Below, in pieces: positions 1 to 8,711 of a stretch of 64,000 bases of DNA. The notes under the pieces are model-generated. The model was given only the letters and a program-made list of their open reading frames with translations. It was not told the DNA's origin and did no database searches. This DNA is from Roseimicrobium gellanilyticum (GTDB taxonomy: Bacteria; Verrucomicrobiota; Verrucomicrobiia; Verrucomicrobiales; Verrucomicrobiaceae): contig NZ_QNRR01000001.1 in NCBI RefSeq assembly GCF_003315205.1, positions 434,001 through 498,000 of the forward strand. Direction: 5' to 3'. The position numbers and the translations under genes were made by a program. Each line of letters begins with the position of its first letter. Positions within the stretch are counted from its first letter, which is position 1.

Positions 1-852
1 GAGCTTCTCCGCCTGCCACTGCACGGAAATGATGCGCCGTTCGTCGTAGCGATTGGTATAGGAGTCTGGGGGATTGGAGATGCCTGAATCGAGCAATACT
101 TGCTTTGCCACGGGCCGGAGTGAGTCCGGGGTCTGCGTGGTGACGGGAGCTTCCTGAGACCGCACAAAGGTCACCACAGCACCCAGAGCCTCAAGCCGTG
201 GCTTCAGCAGATTGGCCACCTGCAGGACCAGGCTCCCTTCCATCACGGCCTCACCGGGACGCATGCTGAGCCAGCGCTCCTCGACCTGGGCGTAGCCGCC
301 CCCGATGTGGCCCGGGTCCAGGGCGATGTGCAATCCTTTCAACGGTGAATCACCCTTCTGGAGCGGGGGTAACTCCTGCGCGGTGCGCCAGTAGCGGATG
401 GGCTTGCTCCGCAGAGCATCCTCGCGGACGAAGGCAATGGTGATCGGGGGCTGCCCGGGGGACGTCTCCACCATGAGCGAGTCTCCCTCGATGTGCCACG
501 GAGGCAATTGGGCGGAATCATCGAGGTACACGGAGGCCGTGGCCTGCTGAAACTCGGTCCGTGTCATGGTGCCTGCCACCGCCTTCAGTGTGTTCCAGTC
601 CGGCTTGTCGGCCAGGGGACTGAGCAGAGGCTTGTCGGGGACGGTGGGTACGGTGAGCAGGGGTGGGCTGTCTTCCTGCGTCAGGGGGGGCGGGGGAGGT
701 GCGGGTGGGGGGGAGGCAGATGCCGGTGCCGCAGGAGGCACAGCCGGAACTGCAGGCGCTGGAGCCTCCTGCGCGGGCATGGCTCCCCCGCACAGCGCCA
801 CCACTGCGGTGCCGATCGCGGGCTTCAAACATCTCCAGTTCCAGAATGACAT
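1..852 (-). CDS. N-acetylmuramoyl-L-alanine amidase (Amidase_3-like), C-terminus cut by window edge
   Basis: The 284 visible codons start at an ATG at 852 and run off the left edge. An N-terminal hydrophobic stretch (about residues 10-27) is followed by a Pro/Ala-rich linker, so the protein is probably exported. About 170 residues in, the segment GLHIALDPGHIGGGYAQVEE matches the first zinc-binding motif of amidase_3 enzymes (LDPGHGG), and a later Glu in VMEGSLVLQVANLL fits the second ligand. These zinc enzymes cleave the stem peptide from MurNAc in peptidoglycan, which places the product in the periplasm. The start is divergent from the YmdB-like gene. The rest of the catalytic domain lies outside the window, so completeness cannot be judged. 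Confidence 0.78.
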   Translation of the reverse strand, partial: MSFWNWRCLKPAIGTAVVALCGGAMPAQEAPAPAVPAVPPAAPASASPPPAPPPPPLTQEDSPPLLTVPTVPDKPLLSPLADKPDWNTLKAVAGTMTRTEFQQATASVYLDDSAQLPPWHIEGDSLMVETSPGQPPITIAFVREDALRSKPIRYWRTAQELPPLQKGDSPLKGLHIALDPGHIGGGYAQVEERWLSMRPGEAVMEGSLVLQVANLLKPRLEALGAVVTFVRSQEAPVTTQTPDSLRPVAKQVLLDSGISNPPDSYTNRYDERRIISVQWQAEKL

Positions 853-899
853 GACCCTCAGCCTAAACTTGATTCGTGGGCAATTCATCTCCAAATACC

Positions 900-1736
900 A
901 TGCTCATGACTGGAGCCCCTGACGACAACACCATCCGCATCTTGTTCTTGGGGGATGTCATGGGTGATCCCGGGCGTCGCGCCGTGGGAGACTTGCTGCC
1001 GAAGCTCAAGGAGGAGTTCTCCGTGGACTTTGCGATTGTAAACGGGGAAAACATTGCCGGTGGCCGTGGCCTCACGCCAAAGCTCGCCATCGGGCTCATG
1101 CGCGCCGGAGCCGCCGTGGTGACCACCGGTGACCACGTGTGGGACCAGAAGGAGATCATCCCTTGGTTTGAAGAGGAGCCGCGCCTGCTCCGACCCATCA
1201 ACTACCCCGAGGGCACGCCCGGCAGCGGCAGCGTGGTCCTGGACACGAAGAAGGGCAAGGTGGCCGTCATGAACGTGCAAGGCCGCACCTTCATGAAAAT
1301 GCTCCTGGAGAATCCCTTCACTGTCATGCAGGACGCCGTGGAGAAGGTTCGCGAGGAGACCAATGTCATCTTTGTGGACATGCACAGCGAGACCACAAGC
1401 GAGAAAGTGTGCATGGGCTGGTTCCTGGATGGCAAGGTTTCCGCTGTCGTGGGCACGCACACCCACGTACAGACGGCGGATGAACGCATTCTCCCCGAAG
1501 GGACAGCCTTCCTTTGTGATGCTGGCATGTGCGGGCCCATCAATTCCTGCATCGGCATGGAAATCGATTCCGCCGTCTCACGCTTCATCACGCTCATGCC
1601 CAGCCGCAATCATGTGGCCAGGGGACCCGTGAAGGTCTGCGGCGTGCTGGTGGATGTGGATGCCGCCACAGGCAAGGCAACAGCCATCGAGCGCGTCCAG
1701 CGGATGTGGGAGGAGCCGGGGAGCGGCACGAACTGA
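900..1736 (+). CDS. YmdB-family metallophosphoesterase (2',3'-cyclic nucleotide 2'-phosphodiesterase type)
   Basis: This 278-residue cytoplasmic protein spans the whole TIGR00282/YmdB family. Visible motifs in order are GDVMGDPGR near the N-terminus (metal-binding Asp), NGENIAGGRGL, GDHVWDQKEI, DMHSETTSEK and GTHTHVQTADERILP. Family members are di-metal phosphodiesterases acting on 2',3'-cAMP, 3',5'-cAMP or RNA-derived cyclic nucleotides. The usual GNH motif reads GDH here, an Asn-to-Asp change next to a metal-ligand position. I chose the ATG at 900; a GTG at 876 and an ATG at 906 are in the same frame, and no strong ribosome site separates them. The gene is divergent from the amidase and is followed 47 bases later by an unrelated hypothetical gene. 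Confidence 0.88.
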   Translation: MLMTGAPDDNTIRILFLGDVMGDPGRRAVGDLLPKLKEEFSVDFAIVNGENIAGGRGLTPKLAIGLMRAGAAVVTTGDHVWDQKEIIPWFEEEPRLLRPINYPEGTPGSGSVVLDTKKGKVAVMNVQGRTFMKMLLENPFTVMQDAVEKVREETNVIFVDMHSETTSEKVCMGWFLDGKVSAVVGTHTHVQTADERILPEGTAFLCDAGMCGPINSCIGMEIDSAVSRFITLMPSRNHVARGPVKVCGVLVDVDAATGKATAIERVQRMWEEPGSGTN

Positions 1737-1783
1737 GCGGCTGCCGCTTCGGTTTCCATGGTTCCCTTTTGACTGGTGCAGTC

Positions 1784-2815
1784 ATGCTCGTTGAACTTGA
1801 GTATCCTGTTGCGAAGAACGTTCTCCGTTCGCTGAAGGTGATCGTTCATTCCTACGCGGTTGATCACCTGCTGGCGGATGCTCAGGAGGCATATCGTGTG
1901 TACGAATTGATGTCCATCCGGAGGCCGGGAGACATCATCCACTACATCGGCATCGAACCGGTTGAGGTCACCGAGTACACCTTGTCGCGGTGTTTGGAAA
2001 AGAAACCCAAGGAGGAACCGAAGACCGTTGTGTCGCTGGCGACGTTCGATGGCTTCTTCATCGCGGCGTGGGATGACACGGAGCCGGAAGACGGCTGTTG
2101 GCTGCACTTCCGAAAGTCGGCACGGTTTCATGATCACTTGAGAAGCCTCTTTGAACGGGTTCGCGCCGCTCAGGAGGCGCTGCGGAGTGGTTCCGATCCG
2201 CTGATTCGTCACGTGATCCATCTCATGGAGACCTCGTCCCATTCGTGGGACAACTCTCCCGATGCTCCGTGGTGGCGAACGCCCAGCCACTATGACTCCC
2301 GGACCAGGCCGCTGCGGACTCTGGAGTACTATGCGAAACTCACAGAACTGCTCGCCCGTCCGGACATCACCTCCGTGCGGCTCTACATGCACGATGACTA
2401 CCAGACGGAGCGGCTCGTCTGCACTGAACAGCGCGTGAGGGCCAGTGCCACCGGGCAGATTACCTTTGAAGCCCTGCCCATCTGCATGTTCGCCAACAGA
2501 ATTCCAGCCAGCCCAGGATGGGGTGAAAAGATCATGGCCTTCCATGAAGGCACTGGCTATGGAATGCTGGTGATCGTGGAGGATCCCGGGGAAGCTGCCT
2601 ATATCAAGAGAATGGCGGAGGAGCGGGAACGCTGTGAAAAGTACCTGCTGTTTCACGCCGGGGCACCGGACATCACCGGATACCGCCGCACGGATGGACC
2701 AGGCTGGACTTTGCTCGAAGATCTCACGGACCATCGCCATCACCGTGTCTGTGGAGAGCGCATGATCGCGGACTTTGTTCAAACGGAGCTAAAGAAAGCG
2801 GGCCGTCGGCCTTAG
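1784..2815 (+). CDS. Hypothetical protein, 343 residues
   Basis: Not recognised. The open frame extends upstream into the YmdB gene, but the first plausible start is the ATG at 1784 (MLVELEYPVAKNVL), 47 bases after the YmdB stop. The protein has no signal peptide, membrane span or low-complexity tract and is rich in Arg, Glu, His and Trp, consistent with a soluble cytoplasmic protein. Codon use matches its neighbours. It is convergent with the propeller gene, with 9 bases between stops. Nothing visible supports a function. Confidence 0.6.
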   Translation: MLVELEYPVAKNVLRSLKVIVHSYAVDHLLADAQEAYRVYELMSIRRPGDIIHYIGIEPVEVTEYTLSRCLEKKPKEEPKTVVSLATFDGFFIAAWDDTEPEDGCWLHFRKSARFHDHLRSLFERVRAAQEALRSGSDPLIRHVIHLMETSSHSWDNSPDAPWWRTPSHYDSRTRPLRTLEYYAKLTELLARPDITSVRLYMHDDYQTERLVCTEQRVRASATGQITFEALPICMFANRIPASPGWGEKIMAFHEGTGYGMLVIVEDPGEAAYIKRMAEERERCEKYLLFHAGAPDITGYRRTDGPGWTLLEDLTDHRHHRVCGERMIADFVQTELKKAGRRP

Positions 2816-2824
2816 CGAGAGGAG

Positions 2825-4123
2825 CTACTTGGAAACTCTCAGCTCCGCACACACCAGTTCCCTCTCATTCCGCGCGAAGGCACATCCATTCGCAAACGCC
2901 GGTGGTGACCAGCACAACTTCCTCCCCGAAAAAGAATACACGGGCTCCAGCAGTTTTGTCCTGCTGATCTCCTCATAACCTTGTGGTGTGAGTTTCGCGC
3001 GAATCAAATTCCCCTCATCCGTGTAGAGCAGCACGCTGTTTCCATTGGGGAAGAAATGGATCGCGGTGCCGCTCATTTTTGAGGTGAGACCGTCCTTACT
3101 CCAGAGCTTCTTTCCTGTCTGTGCATCCAGGCACACCAGTTCACCCTTGGTGGTGGCGGAGTACACATGTCCTTCGGCGAGCATCGCCGTCGAGGTGTTG
3201 CTCAGTACACGATGGGACACGGCCTTGGTATCCGGCCATAGAAAGGAAACACCTGGCTTGTCTTGCGCCAGCTTCAGCATCAGGCCGCCAATGAGCAGCA
3301 GATCTCCCTGAGACACCGGCGTGGAGACCGTATTGTCCGAGCTGGTGAGCAGGCGCTGTCGCCAGAGCACTGCACCGTTGTGCGGGTCCAGTGCGCTCAC
3401 GGATTGCTGTGTCCACACCACGAGCTGACGCTTTCCCCCGGCTTCCACGAGGATGGGTGAGCTGTTCGCCGAAGCCTCATCCAGCGCGTGCCAGATCTCG
3501 TTGCCTGTGTGCTTGTCCAGGGCCACCACACACGCATCCGGCTTGCCACCGATGACGAGCACCAGTTTTTCGCCATCGATGAGAGGAGAGGCATTCGTGG
3601 AGAATCCTCCCATGCCATAGTCCTTGGCGAGATCCTTGTGCCACAGGACCGCGCCGGTCTTGGCATCCAGGCAATGCAGCGCGCCAATCGCACCGAGCAT
3701 CCATACTTTGCCATCTTCGGCAATCGGAGTGACGGAGGGACCGTTTTCCTGTCCCGCCGTGAAGACCCAGTCGGGATACGGCGCCTCGTACGAATGCGCC
3801 CACAGGACCTTGCCGCTGGCCTCCTCGAAGCACTGCAGGCGCTCCGTGGCTTTTGGTTTCTGCAGCACGACATCTGTGATGTAGACATGCCCATCAGCAA
3901 TCACCGGACTTGACCACGAAGGTCCCACAGGCATGCGCCAGCGCACCTTCACCCCTGCTTCAGGGAAGGCCTCCAGGATGTCCGTTTCCTTCCACACATT
4001 GTCCCGGGCCATGCCGCGCCACTGGGGCCAATCTTCTGCTGAGGCGAACCCAGAGCACAGAAAGGATGCGCCGGTGCACATCAGCAGCGCCGCGATAGTC
4101 CTTCTCATGGCAGAGCGCATCAA
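2825..4123 (-). CDS. Secreted PQQ-binding-like beta-propeller protein
   Basis: The 432-residue protein has a signal peptide (about residues 6-29, ending ASA before EDWPQWRG). The body shows the repeated PQQ/BamB-type blades: GKVLWAHSY, TGAVLWHKDL, TGNEIWHAL, NGAVLWRQRL and TGKKLWSKDG, each with the A-x-D-x-x-T/N-G-x-x-x-W signature. Planctomycete and verrucomicrobial genomes carry many such EDWPQWRG proteins; most have no known substrate, and the PQQ name is structural only. Start could also be the Met codons at residues 2 or 6. The gene lies 36 bases downstream of the alpha/beta hydrolase on the same strand and may be co-transcribed with it. Confidence 0.85.
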   Translation of the reverse strand: MMRSAMRRTIAALLMCTGASFLCSGFASAEDWPQWRGMARDNVWKETDILEAFPEAGVKVRWRMPVGPSWSSPVIADGHVYITDVVLQKPKATERLQCFEEASGKVLWAHSYEAPYPDWVFTAGQENGPSVTPIAEDGKVWMLGAIGALHCLDAKTGAVLWHKDLAKDYGMGGFSTNASPLIDGEKLVLVIGGKPDACVVALDKHTGNEIWHALDEASANSSPILVEAGGKRQLVVWTQQSVSALDPHNGAVLWRQRLLTSSDNTVSTPVSQGDLLLIGGLMLKLAQDKPGVSFLWPDTKAVSHRVLSNTSTAMLAEGHVYSATTKGELVCLDAQTGKKLWSKDGLTSKMSGTAIHFFPNGNSVLLYTDEGNLIRAKLTPQGYEEISRTKLLEPVYSFSGRKLCWSPPAFANGCAFARNERELVCAELRVSK

Positions 4124-4159
4124 TCAGAGCAAAATCGAAGCAGAAGGGCGCCATGGAGG

Positions 4160-5395
4160 TCACCACCTCGCGAGGAATCGCACAGGCGAGCTGATCATGG
4201 CGCCACGTTCATCCGTGATGTTGAAGAACCACATGTCAGAATCCGGGGGCGGGGCGGGTGCGGTTACAATACCGTTCTCGATCGTGGCAGGCACGGTCTC
4301 CCACTCGCGCGTGTGGAACGTGTTGCCGGGTTTCGCATAGGAGAGCGTCGCTGTTTTGAGGACAGTGGAACTGCGCACGGAGGCCTTCACGTTGTCGCCT
4401 GCGGATTCAGGGAGGTCGCAGGATTGCAGCGGCTTTTCGCTGCGCACACCGAGAAGGCTGTCCACAAACAGGCCGATCTCCATCGGTGCCCAGCCGGGTT
4501 GGTGGCCATGGGACATCTTCACCTGGATGCGGATGTTTTTCGGTGTCAGCTTCACTGCATCGTAGCTCTTGATGTAGCTGTTGAGGCGGTAGTGCACATC
4601 GTTGGTGCCGTTCACAAAGAAGATAGGCACACGGCACTGCGGCAGCCATGAACCCGGATCATAGAACTTCACCCACTTCTTGGTGTAATCCGGACTGAGC
4701 TTCTCGAATTCTGGGAGCCATGAGCTGTTTTGATTCAAGAAGCCGCAGCCATACACCGGCACCGCTGCCTTGAATCGATCATCGAGAGACGCCACGATGC
4801 ATGTCGTGTAGCCGCCCCAGGAAATGCCGGTCACCGCCGTGCGGTCGGCATCCACTTCCGGGAAGCTGCGCAGCAGCGAGTGTGCGAGAATGCCATTGGC
4901 CACCGCGTGGTAGTTCCAGTCATCCGTGAAGTCCTCTGTCTTGATGGTGTCGAACTTCGCGACGTGATCCTGTCCGGGCCCACCTTGGGGTATGGGGGTG
5001 CGGTTCTTGTTGTCCGCCTCATCTGGACGCACGCCGGCGAGATCCATGGCGATCGCCGCATAGCCCCGCCTGGCCCACAAGGTTGCCCATTCCTTGAACG
5101 CGGTGCCACCGCCTCCGTGAATCAGCACGATGCCGGGATACTTCGTTCCTGCCTTCGTCGGCGCGCCCGCGAGCGTATCCGGCGTGGCGTAGTAGGCGAA
5201 GATACGGCTGGGTTTTCCTTGAAACAGCTCGCCCGTGTAGAAGAGCGCATGCACGGGACTCTTCTGGTCTGCCCATTCAAAAGAAGGCGCTTTGAAAAGC
5301 TGCTCAAGATTCCATGGAGGCGTAGGTTTGGAATCTGCAAAGGCAGTCCCGGCCATCAGCAACGCGATGGCGGCCATGAGGAGAGAAACGCGCAT
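4160..5395 (-). CDS. Secreted alpha/beta hydrolase (acetyl-xylan esterase / dienelactone-hydrolase-like)
   Basis: The 411-residue protein begins with a signal peptide (residues 1-20, cut after TAFA). The alpha/beta hydrolase landmarks are clear: oxyanion HGGGG at about 93-97, nucleophile elbow GISWGG with Ser192, acid Asp266 in NGTND, and His296/His298 in MSHGHQP. The C-terminal 90 residues form an extra beta-rich domain. Relatives deacetylate plant polysaccharides or cleave other esters; the substrate here is not deducible. It is probably co-transcribed with the propeller gene, 36 bases downstream. The upstream lipoprotein gene is on the same strand, 46 bases away. Confidence 0.82.
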   Translation of the reverse strand: MRVSLLMAAIALLMAGTAFADSKPTPPWNLEQLFKAPSFEWADQKSPVHALFYTGELFQGKPSRIFAYYATPDTLAGAPTKAGTKYPGIVLIHGGGGTAFKEWATLWARRGYAAIAMDLAGVRPDEADNKNRTPIPQGGPGQDHVAKFDTIKTEDFTDDWNYHAVANGILAHSLLRSFPEVDADRTAVTGISWGGYTTCIVASLDDRFKAAVPVYGCGFLNQNSSWLPEFEKLSPDYTKKWVKFYDPGSWLPQCRVPIFFVNGTNDVHYRLNSYIKSYDAVKLTPKNIRIQVKMSHGHQPGWAPMEIGLFVDSLLGVRSEKPLQSCDLPESAGDNVKASVRSSTVLKTATLSYAKPGNTFHTREWETVPATIENGIVTAPAPPPDSDMWFFNITDERGAMISSPVRFLARW

Positions 5396-5441
5396 GTCAT
5401 TGCAAAGGCCGCATGCGCTCGAATCTTGCAGTCTCGCCTGG

Positions 5442-6545
5442 TTATTCGGTGGCAGGCATGCCCAGCTTTTCCCTCCGTCCCTTTTTGGTCAGGGGTTTCA
5501 TGGCTTCCACGGCTTGATGAAATTTCTCCCAATCGCGGCCCTGCTCTTCATACAGACGATGAAAGGCCGGCACGAGGTCGTAGTAGGTCGCCAGGGCGGT
5601 GAGGCGTGCATTGTTGAGCTGCGTGCCAAAGAGCCTGTCATACGAGCTGTCGCATTCACCGCGGCGTTTCATGGCCTCATATTCCGCGCGTGTCTCGTCG
5701 AAGACCGCCGTCTTCCGCAGACGCATGTCTTTCTCAGAGAGATTGTCTTCCTGGGCGTAGAGCGCTTCCAGCTTCGCGCGTGTGCTGCGGAGCAGGGCAA
5801 GAATGCGGCCGAACTCCAGCAGGTCCGCTTCATATTTTTTCAGTCCCTCGGTGTCTCCCTTGGAGCGCAGCCACTGTCGCACACCCTCCTGCCCGCTGGC
5901 CGTGGCGTAGGCTTCATTGAAGTCCGTGTCGCCGCTCACGAAGAAGCGCGCATGCGTCAGCTCATGGAACAGGGTTTCCGCGAGCTGCGATTCCTTGTCA
6001 TTTACAAAAGTATTCAGCACCGGATCGGAAAACCATCCCAGGGTGGAGTACACCCGCACGCCGCCTACCATCACGTCATAACCATCCTCTCGCAGCTCTT
6101 CCGCCTCTTCCTTGGCGGCGCTTTCCGAGAAGAAGCCGCGGTATTTCAGCGAGCCCACCACGGGATACCTCCACGTCTTCGCCTTCAGGGAGAACTCCGG
6201 CGCGGCATACACATTCCACACCGCGAACTTCCGGCCGAGATCCGCATAATTTTTGTACTGCTTGTTCGTCGGCAGTTTCAATTGGTCATGCGCGAAGGTG
6301 CGAAGCTCCTGCACCAGCTCCAGCTGCGAACGCAGTTTGGCGTTGGTCTTTGGATCGGCAAGCACCTTGGGAATGGGCCGGGCACGCCGCAGCATATCCG
6401 CCTGCCCTTGAGCCGCCTGCGAGTAGAAGTGGCTTGAGCTGCAGGAGACCGTGATGGTGATCACCGCCGCCAGAAGCACCAGGCTGAGGGTGAGACACAC
6501 GGCGTGCTGCATGCGATGATTGCGATGGGGCAGGGGACGGCGCAT
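5442..6545 (-). CDS. Predicted lipoprotein aminopeptidase (PF10023/COG4324 type)
   Basis: About 367 residues. A hydrophobic N-terminal segment ends in VSCSSS, a lipobox-like site, so the product is probably a lipid-anchored envelope protein. The segment STLGWFSDPVLNTF followed by HELTHARFF (zinc HExxH motif with the family-typical Thr) and a downstream FNEAYA (third ligand Glu) matches the predicted aminopeptidase family PF10023. Starts at TTG 6557, ATG 6545 and ATG 6512 are all possible, and none has a strong ribosome site; all preserve the lipobox. The gene follows the Nudix gene by about 15 bases, suggesting co-transcription. Confidence 0.8.
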   Translation of the reverse strand: MRRPLPHRNHRMQHAVCLTLSLVLLAAVITITVSCSSSHFYSQAAQGQADMLRRARPIPKVLADPKTNAKLRSQLELVQELRTFAHDQLKLPTNKQYKNYADLGRKFAVWNVYAAPEFSLKAKTWRYPVVGSLKYRGFFSESAAKEEAEELREDGYDVMVGGVRVYSTLGWFSDPVLNTFVNDKESQLAETLFHELTHARFFVSGDTDFNEAYATASGQEGVRQWLRSKGDTEGLKKYEADLLEFGRILALLRSTRAKLEALYAQEDNLSEKDMRLRKTAVFDETRAEYEAMKRRGECDSSYDRLFGTQLNNARLTALATYYDLVPAFHRLYEEQGRDWEKFHQAVEAMKPLTKKGRREKLGMPATE

Positions 6546-6560
6546 TTTCGGACACAATCA

Positions 6561-7136
6561 CTACGCGTCCGGAGCCGCATGTGCACGTCTCTCCCGCAGA
6601 TCCTGCCACTTCCGGGTGATGCGCCGCATGCTCTCCACCAGGGGCAGAGCCTGCATTTCCTCCGGTGTGAACCACCGCAGTTCCACGCTTTCAGGGCTGA
6701 TGATCTCCGTGGCCCCCTCAGGGGCGATGAGCACGAAGTTCACATCATAATGAAAGTGATCCGGTTCATTTCCATGAGCAGGGATGGGATGAACATCGAG
6801 GTCGAAAGGACGTGCGGACGCCAGGATCAATCCTTCGATGCCACACTCTTCCAGAGCTTCACGTTGTGCGACTCGTACAAGGTTCTCATCACCGTCGCAG
6901 TGGCCGCCAAAGTGAAGCCAGCGGTTCAGCTTGCGATGATGATTCAGCAGCGTGCGCGACCCGTCCGCGCTGACGATGAAGGCGCTTGCCGTGAAGTGAC
7001 CGGGAAAACAGCTGCGATGGAAGCATTGCGATTCTGCATCGAGCAGTGCAATCATCTGATCACGAAAGGGTTCTTCAACGGTGCGCCGTGTGAGGTCCAA
7101 GGTTGCAAGCTGGGAACGAAGAGCGTGGCGATCCAT
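6561..7136 (-). CDS. Nudix hydrolase
   Basis: 191 residues from the ATG at 7136; a GTG at 7172 would add 12. The Nudix box is complete: GHCDGDENLVRVAQ followed by REALEECGI fits G-x5-E-x7-REUxEExGU. Such enzymes hydrolyse nucleoside diphosphates linked to another group; the substrate cannot be read from this sequence. The fold is otherwise the plain Nudix domain with a short N-terminal helical extension. Its stop lies immediately upstream of the lipoprotein aminopeptidase start. Confidence 0.87.
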   Translation of the reverse strand: MDRHALRSQLATLDLTRRTVEEPFRDQMIALLDAESQCFHRSCFPGHFTASAFIVSADGSRTLLNHHRKLNRWLHFGGHCDGDENLVRVAQREALEECGIEGLILASARPFDLDVHPIPAHGNEPDHFHYDVNFVLIAPEGATEIISPESVELRWFTPEEMQALPLVESMRRITRKWQDLRERRAHAAPDA

Positions 7137-7652
7137 GGTGTGCGAGAGAGTCCGTTTCTCTTCGCATTTCACCCGGAAGTCAACGCGCGCACTTCTCTTG
7201 CGACACGAAATCTCGCGAATTCGTCACCCAAGTTTTTTTCCGGATTTTGTAACAACCGACTGCAGTTGCTTCTGTAAAGGGATGAAACCTGTTCCTGGGA
7301 AGCAATGAGAAAAATCTTCCAAGCAATCCTGCCTGAATCCGTGGTGCTGTCTGGCAGCCAGACTACGGATATGATCTTTCCCGGTATCTTCTGCTATAGG
7401 AACGGTGCTTTCCTTTCGTGGATGGCGCTGCGGAGGTCTCGTGGGCAGGGTGAAGTTTCCACGCACGCTGGCATCATGTGCGGCATCACTTTTTACAGAA
7501 CTTTGACGGAAATCCGTCACGATGTAGACAAATTGGTGCGGTCTTTGCGTCTAACGCCGAATACCTGCCGCAGTTGACGGCGCGGCGCCTCTCTGCCCCT
7601 GAAGTTTTGCCAAGCATTCGAATACTCCAACCCTCAGAGAATCAACGACACC
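7137..7652. other. Intergenic region, 516 bases, between Nudix and proline-rich protein
   Basis: No convincing gene. A 90-codon frame starting at 7305 lacks family resemblance. The stretch is less GC-rich than its neighbours and contains an inverted repeat at 7504-7519 that overlaps a TTGACG hexamer; this may be part of the promoter for the downstream gene at 7653. Confidence 0.5.
7504..7519 (+). promoter_or_regulatory. Inverted repeat overlapping a possible -35 element
   Basis: TGACGGA-AA-TCCGTCA is a perfect 7+7 inverted repeat. It overlaps TTGACG, a good -35 match, with a weak TAGACA 16 bases further on. It could be an operator for the gene starting at 7653, about 130 bases downstream. 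This rests on pattern only. Confidence 0.25.
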
Positions 7653-8585
7653 ATGCAATCCCTGAAATCACTCTTCATCACAGTCCTTGTGCTGGGTGGC
7701 GCTTTCCTGGCCTACGATTACTTCGTGGCCCCGCCGGAGGAAAAGATGGTCTTCAAGCAGCCGGCAGTGGCGAAGTCAGCCGAATCTGATGCATCTGCCG
7801 CCATGGCTTCCACGGAGTCTGCAAGCGCGCCAGTTCCATCACCGGCGCCCCCTCCTCCAACTCCTGAATCCGTGAACACCGCGCCGCCTCCCATGCCGCA
7901 GCCCCCTGCTCCGGCGCCTGCACCTCCCGTGGCTTCTTCGGACACATTCACGCCACCTGCTCTGCCGAGCGTGGAGCAGGCGACTGCGAACTGGACGCGC
8001 GTTCCCGCGAGTGCCTTTCCCCGGCAGGTGAAGCTGCTGCTTCCGGTGGCGTTCAAGGCCAGCTACGGCGGCACCCAGATGCCAGCAGGGAGCGAAGTCA
8101 CGGCCCTCTCCCTGCAGAATGGGTCGCTGCTCCTCGCGCCTACACCCGCTTCCGCAGCGCGCGCTTCGGTCACGGTGGATTCCACCGATCTCAAGGCATC
8201 ACTCACCACAGCCTACAATGCCTGGCGCGAGCGCCGCATTGAGGAAGCCCGCATCGCCTGGAAAAATCGGGACCGTGCGCCCGTGGTGTTCACAACTCCT
8301 CAGGTCGCAGCCGATGGCAAACCCCAGATCAGCGCGGATGGCACTTTCCCTCTGTTGCTCGCCAGCATGCGTGCCGGCATGGTGACGGAAGTCACTCCGA
8401 ACTCCATTACCCGCTGGGGAAACCCCGAAAAAGGCGATCACAATGGCAAACCCTGCTGGGTCGTTGCCGTGGACTACGATGCGCAGACTGCCTTCGGCAA
8501 ATTCAGCACCACTGCTGTCGCCAAGATCGTGGATGGTCGCGTCGCAGGTTGGTACTACAAGGGCTCCGGCGAGCAGGTGCCGTGA
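7653..8585 (+). CDS. Hypothetical exported protein with proline-rich linker
   Basis: 310 residues, function not recognised. The N-terminus has one hydrophobic segment (about residues 5-24), acting as signal or anchor. Residues 45-108 are a Pro/Ala/Ser linker typical of a flexible spacer in the periplasm. The C-terminal 200 residues look globular, with one stretch (VDSTDLKASLTTAYNAW) predicted helical. The gene is isolated: upstream is a 516-base intergenic region, downstream a convergent helicase gene. Confidence 0.62.
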   Translation: MQSLKSLFITVLVLGGAFLAYDYFVAPPEEKMVFKQPAVAKSAESDASAAMASTESASAPVPSPAPPPPTPESVNTAPPPMPQPPAPAPAPPVASSDTFTPPALPSVEQATANWTRVPASAFPRQVKLLLPVAFKASYGGTQMPAGSEVTALSLQNGSLLLAPTPASAARASVTVDSTDLKASLTTAYNAWRERRIEEARIAWKNRDRAPVVFTTPQVAADGKPQISADGTFPLLLASMRAGMVTEVTPNSITRWGNPEKGDHNGKPCWVVAVDYDAQTAFGKFSTTAVAKIVDGRVAGWYYKGSGEQVP

Positions 8586-8711
8586 TCGATATCGAGCGAA
8601 CCGCTCGTGGACGCTAACCTGCGCTGATGATACAACCGGCTTTTGCGTTTCGGCCTTGCCGGAAGCTTGTGTTCATGAGCGCCTGTTGGCGTTGATTAGC
8701 GGTCCAAAAAC

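Noticed and set aside
7305-7577. 90-codon frame in the intergenic region before 7653
   Set aside because: A weak ribosome site only, no family resemblance; left as intergenic.
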